64,000 bases of DNA, taken from contig JAJOHG010000009.1 in NCBI GenBank assembly GCA_021029095.1, positions 372,001 to 436,000 of the forward strand, written 5' to 3'. Source of the stretch: Phellopilus nigrolimitatus. Its lineage: Eukaryota; Basidiomycota; Agaricomycetes; Hymenochaetales; Hymenochaetaceae. A program made the translations under genes and the position numbers. Below, piece by piece: positions 23,406 to 35,489 of the stretch (position 1 is the stretch's first letter; each line of letters starts with the position of its first letter). Under the pieces are notes generated by a model. That model was not told the DNA's origin, searched no databases, and worked only from the letters and a program-made list of their open reading frames with translations.

Positions 23406-24306
23406 AGAATTCCCAATAGGCTTGCGCTCCATGGGTGGAGGAGCAGACTGGATTCCGTTGCGGGATCCTGCGGCCGTCCCTGGCCAGGCACGTTTTGCAT
23501 TGTGATGGGAGGGCTGCAGCGTGCCGGGAGCGGAGGCGGGACTTGCAGAGCAGGTGTGCTTGCAGCACTGCTACTAGACCCGTTACATACAAGACGATTG
23601 GGCTCGGCGAGCGCGACGTTCGGCGGTAGCGAGGTGTGCCGAGGAAGGGCACGGATAGACAGTCATTTGGGGGGAGACGACGGCAGACGCTGCATCAAAT
23701 CCATGCTGGAAATACCACTACTGGAGTTCGAAGAGGGGGCCGAAAAGGCAAGGGCGAAGTCGTAGGTGCAAGCTGGTGTGGTTGCTTTGCATCGTCATCG
23801 AATTGAATCAAGACGCCCGAAACCGAACGCCGTTGCTGTTGATGCTGCGAACGATGTTGAGGGAGAAAAGAGGAGTGTGACGAGACGCGATTTGGCTGCG
23901 ACTGTCACAGATTGGGTGATGATGCTATTCCCGTACTGTATACAATAAACTCAGATGAGTTCTTTCCGGACGAGGCCTGCAGAGTACTCACGCATTTTTG
24001 GAGCGAAGGGAGGCTACGCTATTCGTCTCTACGCTTTCGTCGGCGCAGGCGATGACACGGGCAGCAGCAGCAGGCGGGGGCGGCTTGCGCGTTATCAGCG
24101 CCGGTTTGTTCAAACTTTGCATACCATTAAATGCAGGAATGGCGGCGGAACGAGGCACAGTAAATACGAATGGCTTCGGAGAACGCGATGCAGGCGGGGG
24201 GCGGCACAGGCCGTCTGCCGATCTTCAAGTCGGACGACAAGCTCGCGGAGCGCAGAAGGTAGTGCGCGAAGGACGCCTGTGCCTCGGCATCGACCTCGCT
24301 GTTCGA
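23406..24306 (-). pseudogene. Ser/Pro-rich gene fragment (block A3)
   Basis: Same two-exon fragment and lesions as in block A1. Confidence 0.45.
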
Positions 24307-26315
24307 TGATGCGCGTGGTCTACTCGATCCAGGCGAGAGAAGGTCGGGATGGTTGTCACATCGATGCTTGCGGTGCGGACCCCGTTGCCGTCGGTGTCGG
24401 TGTCGGTGATGGAGTACAGAAGTCGGCGGACCATCTAGGTGAAGCGCCGGCCGTGCGCGTATACTTTCGAAAACTGGATTTGATTGCAAATGAGTTAGAA
24501 CAGGTATGTTTTGCAATAGAATGCAATCACGTACCTGCATGTCCGAAATGATGCTCGCCCGTGTCATCTCTATCGTGTCGGCGTGTTTATAGTCCCCGCT
24601 AGCTGCTGCTGCCTGTAGGAGGTGCACAAAGCGAGTCATGGTTGCGGGCCTAAACCTGATGAAAAAAGACAATTAGCATGTGTATTTTTCACATAGATAA
24701 GATCAGACATTACATACCTTGGTGCAGAATGATTTCGACGCTGCACACACCTCTACTCACGGTGACGAGCCCAAAATGTGACCCCAGAGCAAATCATGTA
24801 ACGAGCATCTCAAAAGCCGCAAAAGTGCCCAATCTTGCAGCGCATTGTTTTGCAGTGTCCCCCAATACCTTTCAAAAGATATGTCAATGAAGAAGAAAGA
24901 GAGAAGCAAAGTAAAGCGACATACCAGAAGGCCGTGTAGGAAAGGCAGAAGACAGATCGCTCGTGCCGCGCATGAAGACACGCGTGACACAGTGACCAGA
25001 CGACATTCGACTCGACTCACGGCCATCATCTGCACATCGACAACGATCGTGAGCTCGGGGGACAGCAAGACAAGACAGCGCTTCATCTACAGACCCTTCG
25101 CTTTATATCTAATTTCTGACCTGGGCTATTCTGCGTGTTTGTGTCTATCCTGGGCTAGATCTCGGCAGCATTTCCTCCGGTTCTCTGGTTGCCAGTCTCT
25201 GCTACGCAGTGTTGCCTGGGCTCGTGTTCTTTCTGGCGGATAATCTTGTTTTGTTAGGCGCAAATATTGCATTCCTTGTGAGAGCTTCTGTTGCTTGGCT
25301 GTGCTGTATGTGGACTCTGGATCAGTCTATTCTGGATTCTTTTCTTGCCGGTCATTTCAAGTCTTTGCTTCTTATGAGGCCGTTCTCTGAGTTTTATTCT
25401 TATAAACTGCACAGTCATTAGTTTGGAACCAGTAGCTTTCACTGAGAGTCTTGCAAGTCCCTGAGCCTAAGATCTGAGAGTTGAATTTGAGGACTGCTCC
25501 AAATTGCCAGCTTCCGACAGGCCCAGGGGATATACTTGAGATGGAAGCCAACACTTCGAAAGAAGTCACAGCTTAGCGAGCTGTGCATTTTGCGCCCGTC
25601 GCTTCCGAATTCCCTAGTGACGCTTGCTTTCGCTTCTGCCTTCGGGCCGTAGATGACACGACTACATTGGTAATGAACACGATAACTTGGTACAACACGG
25701 AACAACAGGGAATCACATATAAGGTGGCCTCGACGTGCCGTTTTCCCCATTCCCCTCCTCACTCCCTTTAAAGCCACTAACGCTACTAGTGCACTCTCAA
25801 TGCACCCCTTGATGTGCTTTCTAACTATACTCCCAGCCTGTCCGTGCACGCAGACCCAGGGGGCGCCCCCATAAGAGGTCGTGCGCGGATGTAATTTTTT
25901 CTTAGTAACGTAGTACCTCAGTAGTCCGACCGTATCAAGTAGCACATCTATCGCGAAGATGTGTGAACGTGCAGTTGAGCGAAAGTGGGAATTGTGAAAG
26001 GAGGATTTAGACAAGGATGTAGTTGGGCTATTGAGCGGTGTATGTGTGCTGGTGCGTCGCATAGTGTGTCTTGATTGTTGAGACTGGGGGGATGCTTTTC
26101 TTCTTTGCTTCACTGCGAAACAGGTAAGTAATTCATCTATCTGCGTACTTATTTCTCACTCTTGTATTCTAGCTCTGGTTCTTAGCTTTGAATTGGTACG
26201 TCTCCTTTTCTTTAATTTGCTCTTGCTGACTTTGTATTTTAGATACGAGACAACACTTATGTCGCCGACACTTCGTTCCGTTAGTTTACAGTACTTGTAG
26301 TTTAGTTTTTGTATT

Positions 26316-26364
26316 CTAACCATTTGTGTGTGCCACCTGGCCAGTGACACACACAAATGGCTAG
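26316..26364 (-). other. Hairpin (block A3)
   Basis: Identical to the block A1 hairpin. Confidence 0.75.
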
Positions 26365-27053
26365 CCGTCTCTTTCCTTTTCTTTCCTTCGTCTCGACTTC
26401 AAGTTGCTGGGGAATCCATGACCGAGTGTAAGTGGGTTATTATGTTCGTGAATTTTGTGCTGACCTTCGCTGTTTTAACAGATTAACTAATTCTGATTCA
26501 AAAGATAAGTCTGTTTCGCTGCGTTTTGTTTGCTGTCTTGCTGACTCGTCTGTTCAGATATTCAGTTTGTCTGTAGCTAGCTAGTTCCGCACTTGTAATT
26601 CTGTACTTGGTTTCAAATGCAATAATCATATTTAAACTACCTCCGAATCCTTCTTTAATTCTAAGTCGGCTCCAAACTACATAAGTACCCTTCCATCCTC
26701 CAGGCCAAAAAGAACTTGAGTTAATTAGTTGTAAGAAGTTGAGCAGAGTTGGCATGTACTCTCCGAGCATAATAAGTAACTTCGCCCAGATGTGTTTGAT
26801 TTGATGAAGTGCGTAACGAGTACAGTGACGAGTGAGCAGTTGCCGTGAAAGCGAGCGGGCCGCGAATAGGCTCGTCCGTACAGAGAAAATTGAATGCGTC
26901 CGGCTGCTCTATGATGAGCACGACGGACGGCGTGGAACACAACTAGCAAGCTCAGAGTGTTTCGAGTGCGAAGCCACACTAGTATCTACAGCTGCAGCGT
27001 ACGAGAGCGAGGCGGCGCAAACACGAAGTGTAAGCATGCAACAGGAGATAGAC

Positions 27054-27104
27054 GCGCTTGAAGTGTTTCGTGCGCTTCTTGATGATGGGAATTTTAGAGA
27101 CCAT
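27054..27104 (-). pseudogene. Ribosomal protein L32 fragment (block A3)
   Basis: Same 17-codon fragment as in block A1. Confidence 0.7.
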
Positions 27105-27419
27105 GGCGGTTGACTGCAGAGAAGGTCCGGGCGAGTGTGAAGCCATGCTGCGCAGTCTTGAATATAATATAAAGTTTTGAATTCGGACTGCCCCGAACAC
27201 CGGTAGGGTGCTCGACTCAGTCTCCATGTCGATGTCGCGAACGCACCGCGCACAAAATGAGGTATCGATGTCTTTGACACACGCGGGGCGGATGTACAGA
27301 TATGAGGGCAATTGTCGAGAAAAGAGGTCAGGCCGCCATAAAGCAAGAGGCGGCTTTGTCTCGTAAATTGATATCATTTTTTTTCTAAAACCTACACAAG
27401 TAATGCTACGGGTGCGTAC

Positions 27420-27876
27420 CTGACTCGCCCTCCGAAACGTACGCCTGACACAGCGCGCGGACGACGTCCTTCCTGCGCTCACTCCTCTTTATCGACGAGA
27501 CCGAAGCAGAGACCGAGGCGAATGCGTTCCCGAGCGCGCTCTCCTTGCTCGATGTGCCGAAAAGATGCGCGACCACCCCGCGCCAATCGCCCGTCTCGCG
27601 CAGCGCGTTAAGTTTCGCGAACGCCTTATCGAACTTCTTTGACTTGCTGTGTAGCGCTGCACACGGCTTCGAGTACGGATGGAAGTGGAGGCACTGTTTG
27701 AGCGTCGTCTGCGCCTGCGAGGGAGGAAGTACGAGAACTGTGCGATCTTCAGGAAGAGCGATGTCGACGGCGAGGTGAGGTGCGCGAGCCGGGTCAGGTC
27801 TCCGACGGTCTGTTTGACGTCCCCGGAATCCAGCGCACGCTCGGTGGAATGAGTTGCGAGCTTAAGCGCCTCCGGG
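27420..27876 (-). pseudogene. DNAJC3-like fragment (block A3)
   Basis: Same fragment and frame slip as in block A1. Confidence 0.5.
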
Positions 27877-28318
27877 GCGCGCAGGTCTTCGAGAGGGGAG
27901 ACGGCGGCGCGCCGGCAGGTCGAAGCTTGAGCGGACGCGAATCGAGAATGCTGCGCGAGCGTCCGCGAAACGGACGCATCGCGCAGCTCCGCGCGCATGC
28001 AGTTGACACGGCCCGCGCACGGTACGCGACGGAGCACAGGAGAAAATATGAATATACGCACCTTGTACACTGTGCCGCCGCCCTTCGCCCTTCTCGGATC
28101 TCGTTCTTGTCGAACTCGAGCACGACGCGCGGCGGCGACCGGTGCCGCGCGCACACGGCGGGGTGAGGGACGGTGCGCGCAGTCCAGCGGACGCACGCAT
28201 GCGCAGGTAGGGAGTCGACGGCCGTGTGAGCGCGTGGTAGCGGCGGAGAGATCGGCGGGCATACAGCGCAGCGCCCCCGACGGGGCAGTTGAGCGCGCAT
28301 GGACGGCGGCTGCGGCGG

Positions 28319-28369
<51 letters not shown>

Positions 28370-28951
28370 GTGGTGCAGCGGCGTGTGTCGATTTTCGAGG
28401 TGGGAGACGGTGCCGGCAGTTGAGCAGACGCGAATCGAGTACGAGCGCGCACAGCTGAGGGAGTCGACGGCCGGGCGGGCGCGCAGCGCGCAGCGCCCCC
28501 GACTGGGCGGTGGAGCGCGCACGGACGACGGCGGCAGGAGTTGCTGCTGTTGCTGTTGCGGCGGCGACTGACGCACTCCGGTGTTGCTGTTGCTGCTGCC
28601 GTACGCGCGCCGCCGTCGTCTCGGCGGCCTGTGTTGCTGTGCGCAGCGGTCTGCGCGAGCTCGGGAGGACGGTGCAGTTGAGAGGGGTCGGCCTGGAGGA
28701 AGCTGCGCAGGCCCGCGCTATATTTGGAAGATCGACGAGACTCGAGTGCAAATCCTTCCACACTGCCGTCACCGAAGGCCTTTTGACTCGAGAAAACGGA
28801 AGAAGTTCACGTACATACATGCACGCCAAGACTTACTCATAATGTCATAAGCAACGTTGACTATATAAAGGGCGCCTCAAAATTTTAGTTACGAACTTGG
28901 AGTTTACTCCCAACCCACCTTTCACCTCCCCCCGCCCTCAAAAATCCCTAA

Positions 28952-30879
28952 ATGTCTTCGACAACGTACCTCGACCCTAAAGGCGCGCTCGAGCACCTCG
29001 CAACGTACGAGAATCTGGATGGCCTCGCGGTCTCAGAGCTCATGGACTCGCGCGCCAACGGCGGTCTCACGTACAACGACTTTCTCCTCCTGCCTGGCAA
29101 GATCGACTTTGGCGCACAGGAAGTCGTCACCGATACGAAGATCACGCGCAACGTCATTCTGAAGACGCCGTTCATGAGCAGCCCCATGGACACCGTCACA
29201 GAGAGTGAAATGGCGATATCTATGGCGGTGAGTCAGCACGCCATTCCTGTAATTCTCTCTGCTGATGGAAACTATTCGTAGCTGCTGGGAGGTATTGGTG
29301 TTATCCACCATAATCAGCCTCCCAATGCACAGGCCGCGATGGTGCGGGCAGTGAAGCGCCATGAAAACGGGTTCATTACGGACCCAATCGTGTTCTCTCC
29401 TAATCATAGCGTGGAAGATGTGCTTGATGTGAAGGCGCGCCTAGGGTTCGGTGGTATTCCTATCACAGGTACGTGTCTTTACATGCTGCGAATTATGATG
29501 AACTCCATAGTTTATAACCTTCGTTCTGCTGAATAAACGCGGATTTCTGCGTGACATGTGGATACTTTTTATAATTCTTTCTGACACTTCATTTCGTTTC
29601 CGATGATTGAGCTTTTTACTGACACATTTACTATCTTCGCCATCAGACACTGGTGCTCTTGGTGGGAAGCTCCTCGGCATCGTCACAAACCGTGATATCC
29701 AATTCCGCTCACCCTCGACTTCCCTGACTGAAATCATGACTACCTCTCTAATCACCGCGCCCGAGGGCGTTACGCTTCAAGAGGCGAATGACATCCTGCG
29801 CGACTCGAAGAAGGGCAAGTTGCCCATTGTCGACCGTCAAGGCCGCCTTACCTCCCTCCTCGCCCGCTCTGACCTCCTGAAAAACCAGACATACCCGCTT
29901 GCATCGAAGTTACCTGAAAGCAAGCAGCTTTACGCCGCCGCCGCCATTGGAACACGCCCTGCTGACCGGGAGCGCCTTGCGCTTCTCGCTGACGCCGGCC
30001 TCGACATCGTCATCCTCGACTCGTCGCAGGGCAATTCTATCTACCAAATTGAGATGATCCAGTATATTAAGAAGACGTATCCGAAGCTCGATGTCATTGC
30101 TGGCAACGTTGTAACACGCGAACAGGCTGCTTCGCTCATTGCCGCGGGTGCGGACGGGCTCCGCATCGGGATGGGTTCAGGAAGTATCTGCATCACACAG
30201 GAGGTCATGGCTGTCGGTCGACCACAAGCGACCGCCGTATACGCTGTTGCCGAGTTTGCACGCAAGTTCGGCGTGCCCGTCATCGCGGACGGCGGCATTG
30301 GGAACGTTGGGCACGTCGTGAAGGCGCTTGCGCTCGGAGCAGGTGCGGTCATGATGGGCGGCCTGCTCGCGGGCACGACGGAGGCGCCTGGCGAGTACTT
30401 CTATCACGAGGGGAAGCGCGTGAAAGCATACCGCGGGATGGGCTCCATCGAGGCGATGGAGCAGGGCAAGCCCATTCCGCCGTCTGCGGCGGGCGGCTCG
30501 AAGAAGCCGCCGCACTCCAAGAGCGCCGTGCACGAGAACGCGGCGACGTCGCGTTACTTCAGCGAGGCGTCCGCGGTTAAGGTCGCACAGGGCGTTTCGG
30601 GCGACGTGCAGGACAAGGGCTCTGTGAAGCAGTTCCTGCCGTATCTGCACGCGGGCGTCCAGCACTCGCTGCAGGATATCGGCCGTCGCAGCATCTTCGA
30701 GATGCAGCAGGCGGTCGCGGATGGCAAGGTTCGCTTCGAGCTCCGGACCGCAAGCGCGCAGGTAGAGGGTGGCGTGCATGGGCTTCACTCGTAAGTGTTT
30801 TTCTATAATATTTCTTTATGTTGTTGTTGACGCTTCCTCTATGTTTCATCACAGTTACACGAAAAGGCTGTTCGCGTAG
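28952..30879 (+). CDS. IMP dehydrogenase, copy 4 (complete, last of array)
   Basis: Exons 28952-29227, 29282-29468, 29647-30790 and 30855-30879; protein identical to copies 2 and 3. It is the only copy whose 3' flank leaves the repeat: after 31036 the sequence runs into the intradiol dioxygenase promoter instead of the spacer. This probably shows the original right-hand neighbourhood of the gene before amplification. Confidence 0.95.
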
Positions 30880-31036
30880 CTGGGTAATTTAGATTCGTTT
30901 TTCGCTTGGATAGGTGGGTTTTTTCTGCGCTCCGTGTACTCGCTACGTAGGTCACAGTACGGAGTTGTACAACACGATCGAATCGAAGAAATAAAATATA
31001 AAATTTTGTTGTAACTTATTGGAAGTCCGGATATCA
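30862..31036. repeat. Truncated spacer start after IMPDH copy 4
   Basis: Only the IMPDH 3' part of the repeat (last exon, 3' untranslated region) is present. Similarity to the other copies stops at GGATATCA, 31036. This fixes the join between IMPDH flank and spacer core at position 1384/1385 of block A1. Confidence 0.85.
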
Positions 31037-31173
31037 TTTTGTCTACCGGGCGGCTCCCGAGACTCGTCCGCAGCACTGCGCTTCGGATACAGTGCAAATC
31101 CTACATGAAAGCCAATTATCCTTCGGATTCCTTCCACACTCCGACTATTTGAGCCCGTGCCTTCCATGCACCA
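31037..31173 (+). promoter_or_regulatory. Upstream region of the intradiol dioxygenase
   Basis: Only ~137 bp separate the end of the repeat from the start codon. A CCAAT word is at 31112-31116; no clear TATA box. If the repeat joint is the original IMPDH flank, the two genes are naturally tandem with a short intergenic gap. Confidence 0.4.
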
Positions 31174-32785
31174 ATGCCAATGTTCCCTGTCAAGTTTATA
31201 GCGGCGTTGTGTGCGCTGCTCGTGCTAAAAAGCGATTTGGCTATTGGTTCGTTTCCGTCTTGCTTCGAATTTTAAAAGATAATTTATCTTCAATGTCTCT
31301 ATCTCAGGCCATCCAGAAGAATTCTCTGAGCGGCCTTCGGGTGCAGAGCTCGCTCGGCGAGAGGTGAGCAACATCTACATCAGGGTCTCCTCTCTCGTTG
31401 CTTTCCGAACTAATGCGTGAAAGTACAGCATCTAGCCAGCAAGAGACACCTAGCAGCACGCAGCTGTGCGCCGTCTATCAACGCCTTCCACGCGGCGAGG
31501 CGCGCGAAGCGCTCGTTGGCAGAGCAAGTGCCCCTTAGCGGCACCGGCGGACTAAAGCACGCGTCGGTTGAGGATATTATACATAGCGTGGGTGTTCCAC
31601 CTATCGGTCACTCCCTCGTACAAGGACAGATAGGATAGGGCTGAATGCGTTGTTTTGGAACAGTATACGTGTGTGACGGCTCCGGAAATCGAGGAGGGCC
31701 CATACTACGTTAACAATGAGCTTATCCGTCAGGACTTGATTGAGGACCAAAAGTAAGTGATCTTTTATCTTTGTATCAGTGTATACGAGCTCGACCGGTC
31801 CTCATAATTAACCAAGGGGTGTGAAGCTTCGCCTGGATATCGGCGTCATCAACACCGCTACATGCGAACCAGTCCCCGACGCGTTCGTCGAGCTCTGGAG
31901 CGGTACGTGCTTTCCCCTTTTCATGAACCCTACACAAAACGAAACGGGCGCGCGTTGCCCTCCTCTCCTAGCCAACGCAACAGGCTTCTACGGTGCCTTC
32001 GAGACGAAGCTCGGCCCCGGTCCGGGAGGCGACCCCGACCGTCGTCCTCCCGGAGGCGGGGATCGCCCGCGCCCGCCTCCTGGCGGGCCCCGAGGCGGCC
32101 ACGGCGGACCGCCGATGTCGAGCAGGAACACCTGGCTGCGCGGCGGGTACCCGACCGACGCGGCGGGCACCGTCGACATTGCAACGATCTATCCCGGCTT
32201 CTACTCTGGCCGCACGATCCACGTCCACCTCATGGTGCACATGGGCTGGGAGGAGGCGGCAAACGGGTGGGTCTCGCGCCACCGTCTCTTCTCTTCTCCT
32301 TCGTGTTTGCATGGCGTTAATATATATATGCTTGTTCCGCGCAGCACGATCATCTCACACTCAGGGAGCGTGAAGCATGTTGGACAGCTGTTCTTCGACG
32401 AAAGCTGGAACGACGCTGTCCTGCGCACGAGTCCGTATGGCGATAACAAAGGGCGGCGAACGCTCAACGCGCAGGATCACGACTTTACTCGGGCGTCGAT
32501 CGACGGGAGCAGTGCGATTGTCCAGTATGTCTTTCTCACTGAAATCCGGTTTTCGAAATGCTCTTAAACGACAATTTCCAGACTTGAAATGGTCAAGGAC
32601 AGCGTCGAGGAGGGTCTCCTCGGATTTATCAGTGCGTGCTGATAGCTTTATTTGTTTAATTCTGATTACATTGACTTCCTGCTCTTGCAGCTATCGGGAT
32701 CGACACTTCTGCAAATTACACTATACACTCTAACAACTATAACAATGGCACTGATGCCCTTTCCGGGTTTGTCGATGTAGAATGA
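31174..32785 (+). CDS. Secreted intradiol ring-cleavage dioxygenase
   Basis: Non-haem Fe(III) enzyme that cleaves catechol-type rings between the two hydroxyls; fungal secreted members act on lignin-derived phenols. Proposed exons 31174-31246, 31308-31363, 31429-31587, 31664-31752, 31817-31902, 31972-32266, 32345-32524, 32582-32631 and 32691-32785 give 360 residues in frame; the end of exon 3 is least certain. The N-terminus is a signal peptide (FIAALCALLVL), then HPEE...PSGAELARRE typical of the family. Core: CVTAPEIEEGPYYVNNELIR, VNTATCEPVPDAFVELW, GFYGAF, YPGFYSGRTIHVHLMVH with the second ligand Tyr, the Arg and the His-x-His ligands. A Gly/Pro/Arg-rich insert precedes NTWLRGGYPTD. Looks functional. 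Confidence 0.9.
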
Positions 32786-33298
32786 TGTCGATTGCTCATT
32801 TTTCCTTCGATTGGAGAGATATCGAAGTCTCGGTATTGGTTCATTTGACCACCGCGAGAAATGTACGTTAGAAGTAAAAGCGAACAAAGAATTACATTTG
32901 AATGGTTTTAAGCGTGACTGCTATAAGCGCCAAGAACTATACGGTGAGAGATAAGATGAAGTATACAAAGGCTGACATTACTAGTGAAAAATTTAACCAT
33001 TACTTCCAGTTACACTACACTGAAAATATTAAAGCAATGTTAATAGAAAGCTAAAATAAAAAAGCTCAGAATAAGCCTTAGTCACACACGCTTCGCTCCC
33101 CCCCCCCCCCCCCCCCCTCCCCCCCCCCTAATATGTGGGCACCCCACATATAAATTCATGTTTTTTCGTTCTTGTGCATGCTCGAGCCCGAGTCCCGTCG
33201 GAGCAATTGCACTTAAGCTTAGTAAGCTCACGGTAGAAGCGCAGCTGCCATTACGCATGTCCTGCGTCAACAGCGCGTCACCGTCTCCCGCACACCAT
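32786..33298. other. Intergenic region with poly-C tract
   Basis: AT-rich to ~33075, then C20-T-C10 at 33098-33128, then the promoter of oxidoreductase copy 1. From ~33246 onward the sequence is shared with the promoters of copies 2 and 3; everything before is unique to copy 1. Confidence 0.6.
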
Positions 33299-33307
33299 GT
33301 ATATAAA
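33299..33307 (+). promoter_or_regulatory. TATA box of oxidoreductase copy 1
   Basis: GTATATAAA about 45 bp before the ATG. In copies 2 (44750-44757) and 3 (56026-56033) it reads TGTATAAA. Confidence 0.6.
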
Positions 33308-33343
33308 CCAGCCCGCCGCCCGTCCTCGCCCTTCATCTTTACA

Positions 33344-35132
33344 ATGTCCCTACAGAATCCCATCCCGAGCACCCAATTCGCCGTCTTCCGCACCCCGGCC
33401 GCCGCCCAGCTGCACCCGCTGCCCGTGCCCGCCCCCGGCCCCGGCGAGGTCCTCGTCCAGAACGTCGCCGTCGCGTCCAACCCGAAGGACTGGAAGTACC
33501 CCGAGTGGCAGGGCGGCGATTACTCGTACGTCGAGGGCAACGACGTCGCCGGGCTCATCGCCGCCGTCGGCCCCGGCGTCACCGAGTACAAGCGCGGCGC
33601 GCGCGTCGCCGCCCTCACGCGCATGGGCACCGGATTTAATCCCGAGCACATGGCGACGAAGGAGAACAAGGTGCGCACCGGGGCCTGCGCCGCTCCCTCC
33701 TTTCCTTACAGCATATCCGGAAAAGCTTGCCAGTGTGAAATTTAGTTTTCGTTTTTTTGTACGGTTTTCCCAAAGAGGAATGTTTCACCCAAAATGGAAC
33801 TCTTTACTGAATGCGGACACCGCCGTTTAGGGCGATGATCGACGTGTGCGTGCTCATCGTATCGTGTTATTTTACTTGCTAACTCAAGAATTGTATAGAT
33901 ACCATCAGGGACGTAGCCATTATCATAAAGCCAGTTCCGCGTTTCTTGATGCCCTCCTCACGACACAGCTGACCTTACATGCCTTATTGCGGTGGCCGCA
34001 TTCAGTAAGGAATTTCATTTTTGGGTAAGGAATCCCTCTTTTGGAAAACCGTACAAAAAAACGAAAAACAAAATACACACTGACAAGCTTTTCCGGGTAT
34101 GCTGTAAGTTTTAACACGTACTTACCCTTGGGACAGTACGGTGCGTACGCGCAATACAGCCTCGCGCCCGCGTCGACGACGTTCCCACTGCCGGACTCGA
34201 CGAGCTTCGAGGAGGCCGCGACGCTCCCGCTCGCCGTGCTGACCGCTGCGATCGGGCTCTTCGTGAGCCTCGCGCTGCCCGAGCCGCTGCTGCCGGGCGC
34301 GCCCTCCGCCCCCGCCCCCAGTGCGCCCCGTCCTCCCTCCTTCACGCCCTACGTACTCATTCATCGCACCGCAGGCACCGGGAAGAGCGTCATCGTCTAC
34401 GGCGCATCCGCCTCCGTCGGCGCGTACGCCGTGCAGCTCGCGAAGCGCGCGGGGCTCTTCGTCGTCGGCGTCGCCGGCTCGTCCAGCGACTACGCCCAGG
34501 CCCTCGGCGCGAACACCATCGTCGACTACCGTGCGCACAAGGACGCAGCCGCACTGGTGCGCCCCCCTCCCCTTCCATCTCCCGCCAGACCTCTCTGACT
34601 CTCTGAGTCCCGGCGGCACCACAGGAAGACGCGCTCGTCACCGCGCTTGCGGGCCGCCCGTGTGCAGCCGCCTACGACGCGGTCACGGAGGGGCCCTCGA
34701 CGCTCACCCTCGCGCGCACACTCGCGCGGACGGCCCCGGGCGGCAAAGGCGCGGTGACGTACGTGCTCGCGCTCTCTGACGAGACGCGCCACGCGGCACC
34801 GCCGGGCGTGGACTTCGTCGAGACGTACGTCGGGACGGCGTTCGGCGCGAACGAGGCGTGTGCGTGCTCTTTTATTCCCTCTTCTCCGGTCTTGTGGTGG
34901 TTTTCTGATGTGTGCGTGTGTGAGGCCAGTCTGCGCGCGCTTCGCGGGCCAGATCGCGGCGTATCTCGCGCCCTCGCCCTCCAACCCCACGCCGCTCCGG
35001 CCGAACCGCGCGCGCGTCGTGCCCGGGGGGCTCGCGGGCGTCGGCGAGGGCCTCGCGCTGCTGAAGGCGGGCAAGGTGCACGGCGAAAAGCTCGTGTACC
35101 GCGTCGCGGAGACGCCTGGGCTGGCGCAGTGA
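33344..35132 (+). CDS. Medium-chain dehydrogenase/reductase (enoyl-reductase-like), copy 1
   Basis: NAD(P)H-dependent oxidoreductase of the zinc-independent MDR type (quinone oxidoreductase / ToxD / trans-acting enoyl reductase group); substrate unknown. Exons 33344-33670, 34137-34320, 34375-34556, 34625-34859 and 34930-35132 give 376 residues; all junctions are GT-AG and in frame. Visible: GroES-like start (PGPGEVLVQNVAVASNPKDW, EGNDVAGLIAAVGPGVTEYK), GAYAQYSLAP, cofactor loop VYGASASVGAYAVQLAK, and C-terminal KAGKVHGEKLVYRV. No catalytic-zinc Cys/His set. Intron 1 is 466 bp because of an inserted inverted-repeat element. Start chosen at the ATG after the TATA box; the leader ends CTTTACA. 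Not next to a polyketide synthase here, so a biosynthetic role is not supported. Confidence 0.9.
33709..34104. mobile_element. ~396 bp inverted-repeat element (MITE-like) in intron 1 of copy 1
   Basis: Ends CAGCATATCCGGAAAAGCTT and its complement, flanked by TA on both sides. The inverted repeats run ~115 bp with ~85-90% match (CGTTTTTTTGTACGGTTTTC is mirrored exactly). The centre has no frame. TA target duplication and a CAG start suggest a non-autonomous Tc1/mariner-type element. Without it the intron would be ~70 bp, the usual size. Confidence 0.8.
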
Positions 35133-35317
35133 GCGGCCGGGGATTGCTCTAGAAATTGGAATTGGAAGGGCGGAAAAGGTGTATAGCGGAAAGCGTGCCT
35201 GTACGAGTACAAATGTAATAATGATGCCACGGCATCGCGTCACTTCTCTCGCTCGCTGTCGCTCCGTCTGCCAATGTTTTGCGTGCTCGAGCTTGCCTAA
35301 CTCGTTTTGCGCCCCAG

Positions 35318-35384
35318 CCTTCGTCTGCACGGTCTGCGGCCGCCGCTTCAGCGTCGCCTCGAACCTTGGCCGCCACGCGCGCCC
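35318..35384 (+). pseudogene. C2H2-type zinc-finger scrap, copy 1
   Basis: Reads FVCTVCGRRFSVASNLGRHA, a zinc-finger start with Cys-x2-Cys and one His, but the last ligand is missing (HARPVDS). It lies just downstream of the oxidoreductase and merges with the antisense HAD pseudogene, so it is a remnant rather than a gene. Confidence 0.5.
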
Positions 35385-35489
35385 CGTCGACAGCCTCGGC
35401 GTATCAGCGCCGCCCGCGCCAATGAGTGCCTGCCCGAGTTGGAAGCTGGAATTCCGGATGCGGCGAGGAAGCCACTTGTTTGCGCGCGC

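Larger units (their letters stand above)
20979..28670. repeat. Block A3
   Basis: Third copy of the spacer. It carries five 1-nt indels, four of them in homopolymers, all between ~21396 and ~22070; the rest appears identical to A1. Confidence 0.85.

Noticed and set aside
1..31036. CRISPR or satellite DNA explanation for the array
   Set aside because: The period is ~9.9 kb with complete eukaryotic genes in each unit; no short regular repeats with unique spacers.
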